DNA from: Nymphaea colorata
Lineage: Eukaryota > Streptophyta > Magnoliopsida > Nymphaeales > Nymphaeaceae
DNA length: 64,000 nucleotides
Direction: 5' to 3'
Assembly: GCF_008831285.2 (NCBI RefSeq)
Contig: NC_045147.1
Coordinates: 5,310,334-5,374,333, forward strand
Shown piece by piece: positions 13,038-23,255 of this stretch. The notes beneath the pieces are model-generated. The model was not told the origin of the DNA. It was given only the letters and a program-made list of their open reading frames with translations, and ran no database searches. The stretch's first letter is position 1. Each line of letters opens with the position of its first letter. A program made the position numbers and the translations under genes.

Positions 13038-13103
13038 TGCGCTAATAAATTTATTGAAAGATCATTCCACGAAGCATCCATATGAACAAGATATAACAAA
13101 GTC
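13038..13103 (-). CDS. SWEETIE: SWEETIE-like exon (TLLYLVHMDASWNDLSINLL)
   Basis: The acceptor is tttacag and the donor CAG|GTAATT. The exon encodes TLLYLVHMDASWNDLSINLL then AQ (22 codons). The right boundary is uncertain by one base. The next exon in the gene (IVQNCPIDYLENEEF) lies 12.4 kb away at 665, and together they give SINLLAQIVQNCP as in the family. The intervening intron holds copia A and its host elements. Confidence 0.88.
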
Positions 13104-13329
13104 TGTAAAAAAAAACAAGGATCTCAAGACATCAATTGTGAAGGACGCTTTTTTTTTTTTAAAAAAAATATCCTACAGCATGCAGATTAAGATGTAACTA
13201 CTGACAATTTTATCTCCTAAATCATACAAACTTGTAGTCAAGAAAAAAAAAAGGCACATCCAAATAAAGCAGCATAACAGAAATATCAGCCATCATCATA
13301 ATATAGAGAACTGGAATTTCAAAGAATAC

Positions 13330-13788
13330 CTGCCCAAGTTCTTTGGAAAGATCCAAGGACACCATTCCAGAATAATAGAACTCCTTACTCGAGAGAGAAA
13401 GAATAGCAATTAGTGCAACCTCGTAGGGTTTCAGATCCTGAACTCCTGTCTTTGTGTCTCCTTTATTTCCATTATCACAATTCTTGAAAGGACTAAAAAT
13501 CTTTGGGTTATGTTTGGGATCATTTGACTGTCCATGAAAGAAGAGAACAAATAACGCAAATCCCCAAATCAAATTGAACTGATCTGATGTCAATTTGACC
13601 ATGCTATACCCAGACAAGTAATTTTCTAAAGTAGACACTTCTCCAGCTTCTGAGCCATCTACTTCAGTATGGAGAGGGACAGAATCTAATGTGACAGCTT
13701 GCAGAACTGCTGGCCAGGCTTCATCTAGACAGGGTTTCACCACTGATGAAACAAGTGAAGATTGGACACCAACAAGGAACGGCTTGAA
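13330..13788 (-). CDS. SWEETIE: SWEETIE-like exon, 153 codons, largest in window
   Basis: The acceptor is tttgcag and the donor CAG|GTATTC. The exon is 459 bp, phase 0. It begins FKPFLVGVQSSLVSSVVKPC and continues with DEAWPAVLQAV, MVKLTSDQFNLIWGFALFVL and LKPYEVALIAILSLSSKEF. The middle (about PKHNPKIFSPFKNCDNGNKG) is polar and looks disordered. It follows the typical C-terminal-half order of the family. Confidence 0.94.
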
Positions 13789-13862
13789 CTGCAAATAGCA
13801 AGAGAGTCGAGAAACAGGTATTTCAACAAGAAAGAAAGAAAGCCCATATCAAATCCACTTAC

Positions 13863-14066
13863 ACTGGTCATGGACTGTAGTCCAAAACATATATGGATGT
13901 AGTCATTAAGCACTGAAATCCAGTATCTTCCTAAGACGGTTGAACTCTTTGAGAATGCAGGAATTAGTGCTGCATATTCAGAAGGCAAGCATTCTGGGTC
14001 TCTTCTCAAGTACCTAAAGGTATATGATTTGACGGAAGCATGTGCTGCTAGGAGTCGTACTTTGAT
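13863..14066 (-). CDS. SWEETIE: SWEETIE-like exon (IKVRLLAAHASVKSYTFRYL block)
   Basis: The acceptor is ggttaag and the donor AGT|GTAAGT. The exon is 204 bp, phase 0. It encodes IKVRLLAAHASVKSYTFRYL, then a more variable RRDPECLPSEYAALIPAFSK and GRYWISVLNDYIHICFGL. It continues to FKPFLVGVQSS. Confidence 0.94.
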
Positions 14067-14212
14067 CTTAACCAACAAAAAAGGAAAGATTATCTTAACT
14101 CAGCAACATAAATAGATGGAAAATGAAAGGAAATAGCATAGTTTCATGTCAACCAATGAATGTCACTATAAAAAGGAAAATTTACATGCACAATCTAACA
14201 AAAAGATAAGAC

Positions 14213-14341
14213 CTTGCATGCCACCCATTCTGCAAAAGATGGATAGTAGATGTCCTCAAAATCATCCAATGGTCTTGAAATTAAATGAAATATCCGCTGA
14301 AGCGCAACATGATCCCCTCTAAGAATGCCACTAGTGAGAAT
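14213..14341 (-). CDS. SWEETIE: SWEETIE-like exon (RIFHLISRPLDDFEDIYYPS block)
   Basis: The acceptor is tttcag and the donor AAG|GTCTTA. The exon is 129 bp. It encodes ILTSGILRGDHVALQ, then RIFHLISRPLDDFEDIYYPS and FAEWVACK. The donor is weak, lacking the usual purine-A-G at +3 to +5, but the protein junction to IKVRLLAAHASVK is exactly as in the family. Confidence 0.94.
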
Positions 14342-14431
14342 CTGAAAGTTTTGTCATAAGATTTTCAAAAACATCACAGGACCGTAACAATTGGAGTTGT
14401 CAGATAAAGCTTTAAGGCTTGAAAGACACAC

Positions 14432-14518
14432 TTTTGCTGCCAACTGCAGACCAGCTTCCAAAAGCAGAGGACTGGAATTAATATCCAAAGCAGTTCGAAC
14501 AGCAGAAACAAGCTGGGC
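14432..14518 (-). CDS. SWEETIE: SWEETIE-like exon (AQLVSAVRTALDINSSPLLL block)
   Basis: The acceptor is tttcag and the donor GCAAAA|GTGTGT. The exon is 87 bp, phase 0. It encodes AQLVSAVRTALDINSSPLLL and then EAGLQLAAK, which is nearly invariant in HEATR5 proteins from plants to animals. Confidence 0.95.
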
Positions 14519-14704
14519 CTGAAATCCAACAGAAACCACGATAAAACCAGGGTCAACTGTTACTGGGTTTTCTAAGTACATCATTATTGCTTTCTGGATG
14601 AAAGAGGAACTGAAACTGTACCTAGGAGATGTTAACAAGTAAAAATGCTACCAATGCAAATCTGAAGCGAAGAAAATGATAATAAAAGCAGCTCCGAAAA
14701 TAAC

Positions 14705-14761
14705 CTGATATTGCTCCATTAGAAGATGACCTTGGACTTCAGGATCAAGAGTCTTCTCGAA
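14705..14761 (-). CDS. SWEETIE: SWEETIE-like exon (FEKTLDPEVQGHLLMEQYQ)
   Basis: The acceptor is ttgtcag and the donor CAG|GTTATT. The exon is 57 bp, phase 0, and encodes FEKTLDPEVQGHLLMEQYQ. The intron just upstream of it in the gene holds copia element I. Confidence 0.92.
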
Positions 14762-14944
14762 CTGACAAATAAGAAAAGGTAATTAAAAAACTAATGTATT
14801 GTCTAAGATCTATACCAAGCAAATAATAGCAAATGAATTACAAGGAAAATGTGAGAACATGATCCAACCAGTACTTGCTTTATAAAAACTAATAGAGCTA
14901 CAGTTCATGACCATCTTTACATGCTATCGTAAGACCAAGTTTCT

Positions 14945-15103
14945 TGTTGACAATGTTGAAGAGAAACTAGCAAAAAGTAGTATTCCATTTCAAATAGAGA
15001 TCAATAAGGAATTGTAAAATAGTATAACATATCTAAAGAAACGTAACAAAAGAGGACAGACAGCTTACTAAAAATTTCACATGACTACCCCAACCTACTA
15101 ACA
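14945..15103 (-). repeat. Copia I 3' LTR
   Basis: 159 bp, TGTTAGTAGGTTGGGG on the minus strand. It is clearly diverged from the 5' copy, with several indels, so the insertion is not recent. Confidence 0.83.
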
Positions 15104-15480
15104 TAATTCTAGAACATAGACATCTATGATGCTCAGCTTGTCACAACACTTCTGAAAATGGAACTAGAGACAGGTTTGGTAAACCTATCAGCTATTTGAT
15201 CTTCTGAAGCCACAAGCACAGTAGATATATATCCAGATGGAACTAAATCACAAACATAGTGATAAACGAATTCTATATGCTTTGTTCTCTCGTGGAGCCC
15301 TAGATTATTTGCAATATATGTGGCAGCCTTATTGTCACACTTCATCTCCATAGGAATAGAAAACTTGACTTGTAGATCAGCTAACACAGATTTAATCCAC
15401 ATCATCCAAACTGCAGTTTGAGATCCCTATATTTAAATTCTGCACTAGACCTTGCCACGACATTTTGCTTCTTGCTTCAC
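15104..15480 (-). pseudogene. Copia I RNase H remnant
   Basis: On the minus strand, VVARSSAEFKYR-like sequence (near 15460-15420, shifted) leads to MEMKCDNKAATYIANN and LHERTKHIEF, then SEDQIADRFTKP. These are the C-terminal copia RNase H motifs. Upstream pol and all of gag are absent. Confidence 0.82.
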
Positions 15481-16427
15481 CATGTAACTATGTTTCCCGC
15501 TACAAAAACACAAAAGGACAGCATGTTTTGTTAACATTCCTATCAAAATGAGTCAAAAAGGGATAAAATACCTATTATAGCAGAACAAGGAGTGAAAGAA
15601 ATTGAGAGAACTACTGGTGGGGTGGAAATCCAGCAGACAAACAAAGAAAGCTGAGAGAGATGGGGAGCAATAACAGAAGATGTTTCTAAGCAGCCATCTA
15701 GCAGGGGTAAAAATCTGCAAATTTATCGAGCTTTTAGTTTTCCCAAAATTCAAAACCCTAGAAAGCACATCCTCCCAAAACTGAGAGAACAAAGCCCAAA
15801 AGAACTCAACTTCAGCCTTAGGCAGTGAACTTGACTTTTTTCTTAATCATTTTTTTCTCTTATTGCCATTATAATATTCAAACATTACATTTCTTAAACA
15901 AGAATGTACATCACAGAACAACTCACAATTTTACCCAACAGCACCAACTCCAATCAGATTAGAAAAGAACTGTATGCATTAAGCAGTGCAGCTCTAAGCA
16001 ACATCACCCAGACTAACCTATCTGATCCGACTTCGGCGACAAATCTCAACCAATCTCAGATCTGATTCAATGACCTCAGCAGCAGACCTGGACCAATCTC
16101 AGATCTGATCCTATGATTTCAACAGCAACACCTTTTAGGGCTGAGTACACGACTTCAACATAAGGACGAGAGAATCTTACACATAACTGATCACATCCAC
16201 ATCAAACAACAAAAAAACCACCTACGCATTTGGCCACTTCTACTGAGATCTACAGATCGACCTAGGGCATCTGATCAGATCCCTGACCTTCAACGTTAGA
16301 TAAAACTAAAAGGGTGTATTCAGCTCACACCAGATCTGACAACAAGAAATAAAGGGAATGGTAGAAGAGATGAAGATGAAGAAAGGAACCAATCAAATGG
16401 AAGTCAGCAGCTCCAGGTTCGACGGCA
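15481..16427 (-). other. Copia I leader and unassigned interior
   Basis: There is no coding similarity. CAGATCTGAT-type words recur (16055-16105 and 16325-16340), as in the leaders of copia G and H. This is probably the untranslated leader, joined to the pol remnant by a deletion near 15480-15560. Confidence 0.5.
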
Positions 16428-16439
16428 GCTCTGATACCA

Positions 16440-16610
16440 TGTCACAACGTTGAAAAGAAACAAGAAAAAAGTACTTTTTCATTAACTCTAATCTCTCTTA
16501 AATAGAGATTAGTCACGAATTACAAAATAGTCCAACATATCTAAGAGAAATAACAAAAGAGGACAGACGACATTAAAAACTTCAAATAACTACCCCAACC
16601 TGCTACCACA
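16440..16610 (-). repeat. Copia I 5' LTR
   Basis: 171 bp. On the minus strand it runs TGTGGTAGCAGGTTGGGG to GTTGTGACA, then TGGTATCAGAGC (PBS). Confidence 0.85.
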
Positions 16611-16991
16611 TTTCTTTCAGCAATTCTCAACAGGAAAAACATATGAATAAGGATTTGCATAATCCTATTTTTTCTAAGATAATCCACAAAAGATGAGGTC
16701 CACAAAAGACAAGCCAGACCAATTATTCATATACTGGAAATTTTGAACAATGAAATTTAATTTCATGACTGGAAGGCACTGCCACCTACATGAAAGGCTG
16801 CTGCAGGATTCTACGTAACTGGGAAAACAAATTTGAGTAATGCAACCATCAAAATGGGATAGGACATCTTATTTAAGTACAAAAAGGGTAAACTATCACT
16901 CAATTCAATTTGATGCTTCAATATGAAAGTTAATATAGATAGCTGAAAAATAAGTTAATAAATGAAGTTCCAGTCATGCTTAAAAGATTAC

Positions 16992-17060
16992 CTTGTCCAG
17001 AACCGTGCACAAAATCGATACTCCCATGGGTTGCATATTCTCAAATTGGGAGGTGCTTAC
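16992..17060 (-). CDS. SWEETIE: SWEETIE-like exon that begins with GTAAGC
   Basis: The acceptor is ttgatag and the donor AAG|GTAATC. The exon is 69 bp, phase 0, and encodes VSTSQFENMQPMGVSILCTV then LDK. The first six exon bases are GTAAGC, a perfect-looking donor directly abutting the acceptor. I include them in the exon because VSTSQFENMQ matches the family and because any later AG breaks the phase. Confidence 0.88.
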
Positions 17061-17151
17061 CTATCAAATCCACCCAAAAAACAAAAAAGATACATGTTAA
17101 GGATGATTCAAGTATGATACCAATGATCCTATCCATATCTTTCTCACAGAC

Positions 17152-17290
17152 CTGGAAAGCAAGTGCCACAAGCTCCTGGATATGCAAGACCAACCAATCA
17201 CTGGAATCATTGAAATGCCTTTCTCTAGCCAAAGTCAGGTCAAAATGCGCAGCATCAAATCCAACAGCAGCAGGTATGTGGCTCAGACAT
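17152..17290 (-). CDS. SWEETIE: SWEETIE-like exon (CLSHIPAAVGFDAAHFDL block)
   Basis: The acceptor is aaatcag and the donor CAG|GTCTGT. The exon is 139 bp. It encodes CLSHIPAAVGFDAAHFDLTL and then DWLVLHIQELVALAFQ, both conserved HEATR5 blocks. It continues in phase 0. Confidence 0.93.
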
Positions 17291-17426
17291 CTGATTTCAT
17301 GAGTGATTTGAATAAAACAGAAAAAGAAAAAGAAACATTGGCTTGGATCGGGTCATATATGCCTTAGAATAGTGATATACAAGACTGTCAAAAGAAATCA
17401 AGAGAGCAAAACGAAGTAGTTCTTAC

Positions 17427-17653
17427 TCTGCTGCAAAAACACGAGTTCTATAACGTAGATGTTTATCATTCTTGACCTGAATGCGTTGAATATCAAAGAA
17501 AGATCCCCTTCCCTGTGCATTATAAGTGGTTGCTATCATGTCTTCACGATCATCTCCATAATTAATCGCCATATCACCATCAGAATTTCCAGCTGAAATA
17601 TCATGCTCCAATGAACTATGTGCATTCACCCATTTTCCTGAAGTAGCAAGAAC
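17427..17653 (-). CDS. SWEETIE: SWEETIE-like exon (KHLRYRTRVFAA block)
   Basis: The acceptor is cctcag and the donor GCAGA|GTAAGA. The exon is 227 bp. It starts with a variable acidic/serine-rich linker (VLATSGKWVNAHSSL to about QGRGSFFDIQ) and ends with the conserved KNDKHLRYRTRVFAA. The split Glu codon is completed in the next exon to give AAECLSH. The linker is probably a disordered loop between HEAT blocks. Confidence 0.92.
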
Positions 17654-18225
17654 CTGAGGTCCATTCATATAGTTTTAGTACTATTTGGTTTCACATGAAA
17701 TGAAATGCATGTTACAACTGAAACCCAACACAAGGGAAAAATAGGTACTCTTTCTTGTGGCTATTTTAGAGAAACACAAATACAACAGATACTCACAAGT
17801 GCAAAGGAATTATAACTACAGTTTCAGTGACTGTACAAGTTACCACGGTTCCATTGCTACAATGGGCCTTGCACAATTGATCATTCTTCCATCAAGGCCT
17901 GATGAACTTACAAAATCCCTCACCTCAAATTGTCCAATACGACTACTTCTCAAGATTTATTTCTTGTTTTACTGTTTTCTATCATTTTGATGCATGGCTA
18001 TCCTCTGCTGCATTATGCATATAGCTGCTCTAATATACAATATAAATGAAGCAGTATAGCAGGTGACTTTCCTACACAAAAAGCCCAAATGCATAACCTA
18101 ATAATGTAAATGAACCATCACTGTCGACTTGCATGTCCAAGGGCCTCCATCTAAAGAAAAAGGAGAGATATAATTTCAAAAAGTTTATCATGAAACCCTT
18201 GTGGTCTCAGGTATATCTCAGCAAG
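17654..18225. other. Intron sequence with no recognised feature
   Basis: AT-rich. Short ORFs without family motifs. No repeat ends were seen before the TIR element at 18235. Confidence 0.6.
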
Positions 18226-18234
18226 GTTTGGCAC

Positions 18235-19451
18235 CTATGTCACACGGATACGGCAGTTTGGGTCAAGTACCGGCGTCGACACGCCGACACGCGGATCCCG
18301 ACACGTGGATACGGCTGGATACGTTTTGGATCGGGTCTGGGTCAGACCCGATCCAAACCACTTTCATAACCCGATTTTCTCTTTAAACCTCGTTTTTTTT
18401 TATGCTTTACTCTCGACGGTCGACCTTCCTTTACCCTCGACGACTTCCACGGCAGCACAGTTCGGCAATGGTGGGCCAGACCCGATCCAAACCACTTTCA
18501 TAACCCGATTTTCTTTTTAAACCTCGTTTTTTTTATGCTTTACTCTCGACGGTCGACCTTCCTTTACCCTCGACGACTTCCACGGCAGCACAGTTCGGCA
18601 ATGGTGGGCAACGGCGACGACCTCCGGCGATCGACGGCGACATCCAGTGGCGTCCGGCGGCAGCCGACGACAGAGAGGTAATTCTGTTTGATATTAGCAG
18701 TTAGGGTTTCAACTTTGATTTGGGGATTTTTTAGATTGGGTATTTTTTTGCCGATTTGTGGATGTTTTGGTTTGAATATTGGACTATCTTCAATGCTATG
18801 TGCGATATTTTATTTTTTTTGTTTGATTTTGGTATTTGGGGATTTTGCCGATTTGGGGATTTTGCCTTCGTTGTTGTTAATGATGCTAGATAATGATGAA
18901 TAGGTGATAATAACAATCAAGTGAGATAAGCAGGTTCAGCTACATAGTCGATCGCAGCTAGATATTATAGATGAACTCGGCTGTTGCTCAGAAATTAATG
19001 ATTCTAGCATCCAATCTAGATGGCATTAACATATAAAATGTTAATTTTAGAAGTTTATGACATGATAGTATGCATATATATTGTGAAATGCATATATTTT
19101 TGGCTACATGACAGACATATTCTTTTAGACATGAATGAACCGCTTCTGCTTTTTTATCTATGAAGGTTTAGTACGATCATTTACCATTCTTGAACAAGTT
19201 TTCAGCCTTGCTTCTGCTTCTGATGTTTTGTGACTGCATGTTTATACTTTGTCAGTTTGTTGTATTGGTTTATTTCATAAATTTTATGTTGATTATATGT
19301 TTTTTCCATCTTTTTATTATGTTTAATGTAGTATGGCGAGCAAAGGAAAAACAGTGTCTCAGTCTCAACCATTTTTTATTATCATTTTTAATTTTTTTGA
19401 ATATAATATTCGCCGTGTCCGCGTACCCGTACCCGTATCCGTGTGACATAG
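18235..19451. mobile_element. Non-autonomous DNA transposon with perfect 19-bp TIR
   Basis: The left end CTATGTCACACGGATACGG and the right end CCGTATCCGTGTGACATAG are exact reverse complements. TTTGGCAC directly flanks both sides (18227-18234 and 19452-19459). Counting the ambiguous G, the TSD can be read as 9 bp (GTTTGGCAC). The length is 1217 bp. No transposase was seen; the ORF at 19190-19474 is hydrophobic, AT-rich and unlike any transposase I know. An 8-bp TSD suggests hAT and 9 bp suggests Mutator-like; the sequence cannot decide. Related termini occur at about 3311, 20258, 30354 and 39606. Confidence 0.88.
18343..18609. repeat. Tandem duplication (134 + 133 bp) inside the TIR element
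   Basis: The unit runs from CAGACCCGATCCAAACC to GGCAATGGTGGGC, at 18343-18476 and 18477-18609. The copies are nearly identical, differing mainly in a T-run length and one C/T. Each contains CTCGACGGTCGACC. Confidence 0.9.
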
Positions 19452-19756
19452 TTTGGCACAGTATACATGTTTAGATAAATCATAAGGATAACTTGAGAAG
19501 ACAGCAGGAATGATAAGAATAAAACCAAGGACATAAAAAAATATAGTAGCAAATATGAAGGTGGAAAAAAAAATTCAAAACGTCATGACATTTTTGTGAT
19601 ATTATAATGGTAAAATCACAAAAGGATTAGCATAAAATTGTTTCTGACATTCCCTAATATTTTATACTTTTCATCCCAAACAAATTGTTTTACGAATCCA
19701 TAAGTTTAAGAAGCAAATGGTATCTATGACCAAGCTTGAAACCATAAGATACTTAC

Positions 19757-19850
19757 CACACTTCGACAAAGTTGAATCCACAATTGTGGATAAGAAGGAC
19801 AAGATGCATGTAGCAAGCGCATAATGGTGGCACGAACCAATGTCCCAATC
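19757..19850 (-). CDS. SWEETIE: SWEETIE-like exon (IGTLVRATIMRLL block)
   Basis: The acceptor is cttgtag and the donor GTG|GTAAGT. The exon is 94 bp. It encodes IGTLVRATIMRLLHASCPSY and then PQLWIQLCRSV. It is the isolated exon downstream of the 21.9 kb intron and continues in phase 0 to VLATSGKWVNA. Confidence 0.93.
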
Positions 19851-19859
19851 CTACAAGAA

Positions 19860-20257
19860 GAACATTTAAAAACATTGCCAAACAAGTAATTTAAGCATGT
19901 AGGCAAAAGGTTCTAATTCAAATAATGTGTGATTCAGAAGATGTAACTTTACTTAGTAAATGATATTTCACATCAACCTCATGCAATATGATTTAAACAT
20001 TTTCTTTTCCTTTTCCCTAGTAACATTGTTATTGTAAATATCTATGCCAGAATAAGAGGAAATTATTTCTGTGGTCATTCAAGGAAATCAAATATTAGAA
20101 GCCCAAATCCTTACTTTTGTTATAATAGGACAAACATACCTGGTGAGAAAAGCTAGCATGATAAGAAAATAAGGTGCAGCATTAGAAAGGCAAGTTAACA
20201 GTGAAGAAGGAAATTAACAGACTATAAACCAGTTGAAATGTGTGTGTGCAAACCTCT
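19860..20257. other. Intron sequence with no recognised feature
   Basis: This is the upstream flank of exon 19757-19850, in the 21.9 kb intron. AT-rich, with no coding or repeat evidence. Confidence 0.6.
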
Positions 20258-20515
20258 GTCACATAGGTACTACCCTTAAGGAGCAGTACCCATACCATAC
20301 TGGTACGTACCTGGGTGCGGCTCAAGTACATGTTTGACTATACCAGGTATGGTCAACGTACCCGGATACATATCTACTATGGTCAACGTACCCAGGTACG
20401 TATCTGGTATTTTTTGAACTCGGTCAAGGTTGACCAAGTTGAAAACCGTCTTTAAATTAGGGATTTTTTTTTTTTACTTTTAAACAAAACGCAAAACCCT
20501 CGACTTTTGTCAAGG
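20258..20515. mobile_element. Relic related to the CTATGTCACA/GGTAC TIR family
   Basis: It begins CTCTGTCACATAGGTACTACC and is full of GGTACGTACC and GGTATGGTCAACGTACC words, with an inner near-repeat (TATGGTCAACGTACCC occurs twice). It abuts the truncated copia E. No right terminus was found. Confidence 0.45.
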
Positions 20516-22600
20516 GCTCTACCTATTACCCAAATTATGATGAACTACGTGATTTTGGATGTGTCTATTATGTCCATGTTGATGTTTTCTTGAGAAATAA
20601 ATTTCAAGATCGAGCTATTACGCAGATTTGTGGTATATGCAGAAAATTATAAGGGCTATAGATGTTACAATCCAAAGACCGGTCGCGTGCATATTTCACG
20701 ACACGTTTTTGATGAGCTCAGGTTGAAGGACTTAAAGGAGCCACATGCAATGTTCAATACAAGGGATAATACATATGATTCATGGCTGAACGCTAAGGTA
20801 TTAGGTCAAGGAGCTGATGCAACCACACACACACAATGATAGAATTATAAATGAATTTGCGGCAGCCTCAGATGTTCAGATGGACAGCACGCCTCCATCT
20901 ACTCATATGAACAGCACGTTTTCACCTAATCGTTTTTTAGGAATAGTATATACTTGACGATTAGCTCCAACAACCGCTCCAGCAACTGATATCACTTGCC
21001 CACGTAGATCAGAATGTGTGCGACACCCCATTAATCGATTGGGTAAGTTATGATAACTTCTCTTTAGATTTCCAACTTTTTCTCACATAATTGAGCAAAA
21101 AGGTCGCTCTGAGCACGCATGCAAGAGCAAATATTGGGTCGAGGCCATGAATAAAGAAATGGCTGCTTTAAATGAATGTCAAACTTGGGAGATTGTCCCT
21201 CGTCCATAATAAGAATGAAGTGGGTTCAAAATGGGCTTACGAACTCAAATACAAACCCGATGGAAGTATTGATAGACATAAGGCTCGTCTTGTAGCTAAA
21301 GGCTTCACGTAATAGTACGGGGAAGATTATGATGAGACATTCAGTCCAATTATCAAGATGGGAACGATCCGGGTTGTCATTTCCCTTGCAGTCTCACATG
21401 GATGAGTTTTATATCAGTTGAATGTTAAAAATGTTTTTCTCCATGGTTTTCTAAAAGAAGAAGTATACATGGAACAACCTCCAGGTTATGCAACCAATGA
21501 TCCAACTCAACGGGTGCCTAAATTACAAAAATCGCTATATGTGCTTAAGCAAGCATCTCGCTCATAGTTCGATAGATTTTCTCATGTACAACAGGCTAGT
21601 TTCCTCATAAGTTCACTTGACCAGTCCTTATTCATATATCATTCAAGTGAAATTACAACTTGGCTACTCATATATATAGATGCCTTATTGGAAATTCTTC
21701 ATGTCATATATCTCATGTTAAGAAAGTATTGAAGCAACAATTCAAGATGAAGGATCTCGGTGAACTACGGTACTTTTTGGGTGTTGAGCTCGATAGAAAG
21801 GGCGACACGTTAACTCTTACGCAACACAGATATACTTTTGATGTCTTGGACAGAGCAGGTATGATAAATTGCAAGACCATAAATACTCCTAGTGTTCTCA
21901 ACACAAAATTGAATGCCTCTGACGGGAGTGATACATACTCAAATCCTAGTTTTTAACTGAGTATAGTTGGCATGTTGCAATATCTCACTTTTACAGGCCC
22001 AAACATAGTATATGCAGTGAATCATGTTTCTCAGTTTATGCATGCACCCACAGAAGGACATATGGATGCTACTAAACGTATTTTGCGCTATCTTAAGGCT
22101 AATCTTGGGGATGGACTCATCTACACAAGAAAGTCAACTGATTTGAATGGACATACCATTTCCACCTATACTGATGTTGATTGGGCAGGTGATCCAGATG
22201 TTAGACAATCAGTTTCATGTTATTGTATCTTCCTAAATTCCAATCTTGATTGCTGGAGTAGCAGGAAACAACATGCAGTTGCCAGATCAAGCACTGAGGC
22301 AGAATATAGGGCAATGGCTGCCGGCGTAGCTGAAGCTTCATGGTTGCGCCATCTTCTTGGGGAATTCTCCCTTCCCATTGCTCAATCATCTCTATTTTGT
22401 GATAACCAAAGTGTTATCAAGATTGCTTTCAATCACATCCTACATAATTGCACTAAGCACATAGAGATTGATCAGCACTTCATTCGCCAGAAAGTTGAGG
22501 AGAACGAAATTGTTCCTACTTATATACCCACATCTCAACAAGTGGCTTATCTATTTACCAAGGGTCTCACAGGGCATCATTTCTAGGAATTGAAGAACAA
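20516..22600 (+). pseudogene. Copia E pol pseudogene (integrase end, RT, RNase H)
   Basis: Integrase C-terminal region with NYKGYRCYNPKTGRVHISRH near 20648. RT with ELKYKPDGSIDRHKARLVAK near 21243 and the LKQQFKMKDLGELRYFLGVE stretch near 21730. RNase H with DVDWAGDPDVRQS near 22173, ARSSTEAEYRAMAAGVAEA near 22280 and CDNQSVIKIAFN near 22400. Several stops occur (for example near 21311 and 21955), and the catalytic YVDD region is shifted and unrecognisable. It belongs to a different copia lineage from A, B and D, and the purine tract TTGAGGGGGCC precedes the LTR. Confidence 0.82.
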
Positions 22601-22640
22601 GTTATACATGATCAAACCCCACGCACAACTTGAGGGGGCC

Positions 22641-22900
22641 TGTTAAGATATGGTTCGGGTCAAGTCAGACCCGACCCATCTTCACCACATGCAACACATA
22701 ATGGGCAGTGACATACTTGTAATTTTTATTGTTGTTTTGTGTGTTTTATTTGTAACAATAAAGTGTAATTAGTATATAGTAATGACAAGGGGTAGGCAGG
22801 CGTCAAGGCTAAGGCCCTTATTCTTCTCTCTCTCTCTTTTCTCGAGTAGCCTTTTCCTCTTCTAATCTTCTCGCACCTCCTTAAGACTCCATCTAGTGGT
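22641..22900 (+). repeat. Copia E 3' LTR (right end uncertain)
   Basis: It begins TGTTAAGATATGG after a purine tract and parallels 38483-38720 for roughly 230 bases, up to the CT-rich stretch. No clear CA terminus plus TSD was found, so the right boundary is approximate. Confidence 0.65.
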
Positions 22901-23255
22901 TTGGTGATATAAATCAAAATCTTAGAAAGTGGACCAGTATAAGGCCTCAAACTCGATACTTGCCGGTCGCTCCAGAGTATTCAGCTGCTAAGATGTCTCT
23001 TGTCAAGCCCGACCACGGCGCCTTCTTAACATAGCCGAGAAGCATCTCTCTCGTCCTCTATTTCTATCTCCCATGTCTCTCAATGGTTTTCCCATGCACC
23101 AACATCTTACACCTGCACTATAAATGACTTGTACATGAGGCATATTGAGGTTGGGAATACTTGCCTTTGGGTTTACTTTGCTTTGGGGTCCTGTCTAGGC
23201 GAGAATGTTGTACCCTCAGGCCAGCAAGCGTGTTGGTGCGTGCAAAAGTTGCTCT
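22901..23255. other. Unassigned sequence between copia E LTR and an RT fragment
   Basis: There is no coding motif. It may include the tail of the E LTR or its flank. Confidence 0.4.

Larger units (their letters stand above)
14945..16610 (-). mobile_element. Ty1/copia element I, short and internally deleted
   Basis: LTRs at 14945-15103 and 16440-16610, with TTTCT at 14940-14944 and 16611-16615 as a perfect 5-bp TSD. The PBS complement (GCTCTGATACCA) lies just inside the right LTR, so the element is on the minus strand. Only the 3' end of pol remains, and the rest of the 1.3 kb interior is leader-like. It is not autonomous. It lies in the 2.2 kb intron between two exons. Confidence 0.88.
20516..22900 (+). 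mobile_element. Ty1/copia element E, 5'-truncated
   Basis: It starts within the integrase C-terminus and continues through RT and RNase H to a 3' LTR beginning at 22641 (TGTTAAGATATGG). No 5' LTR, gag or protease is present in the window. The same 3' LTR and the last pol codons occur again at 38365-38720, fused to element C. Confidence 0.8.

Noticed and set aside
19190-19474. 94-codon hydrophobic ORF inside the TIR element as a transposase remnant
   Set aside because: Its end runs through the TIR itself, it has no DDE or BED-finger features, and it is AT-driven.
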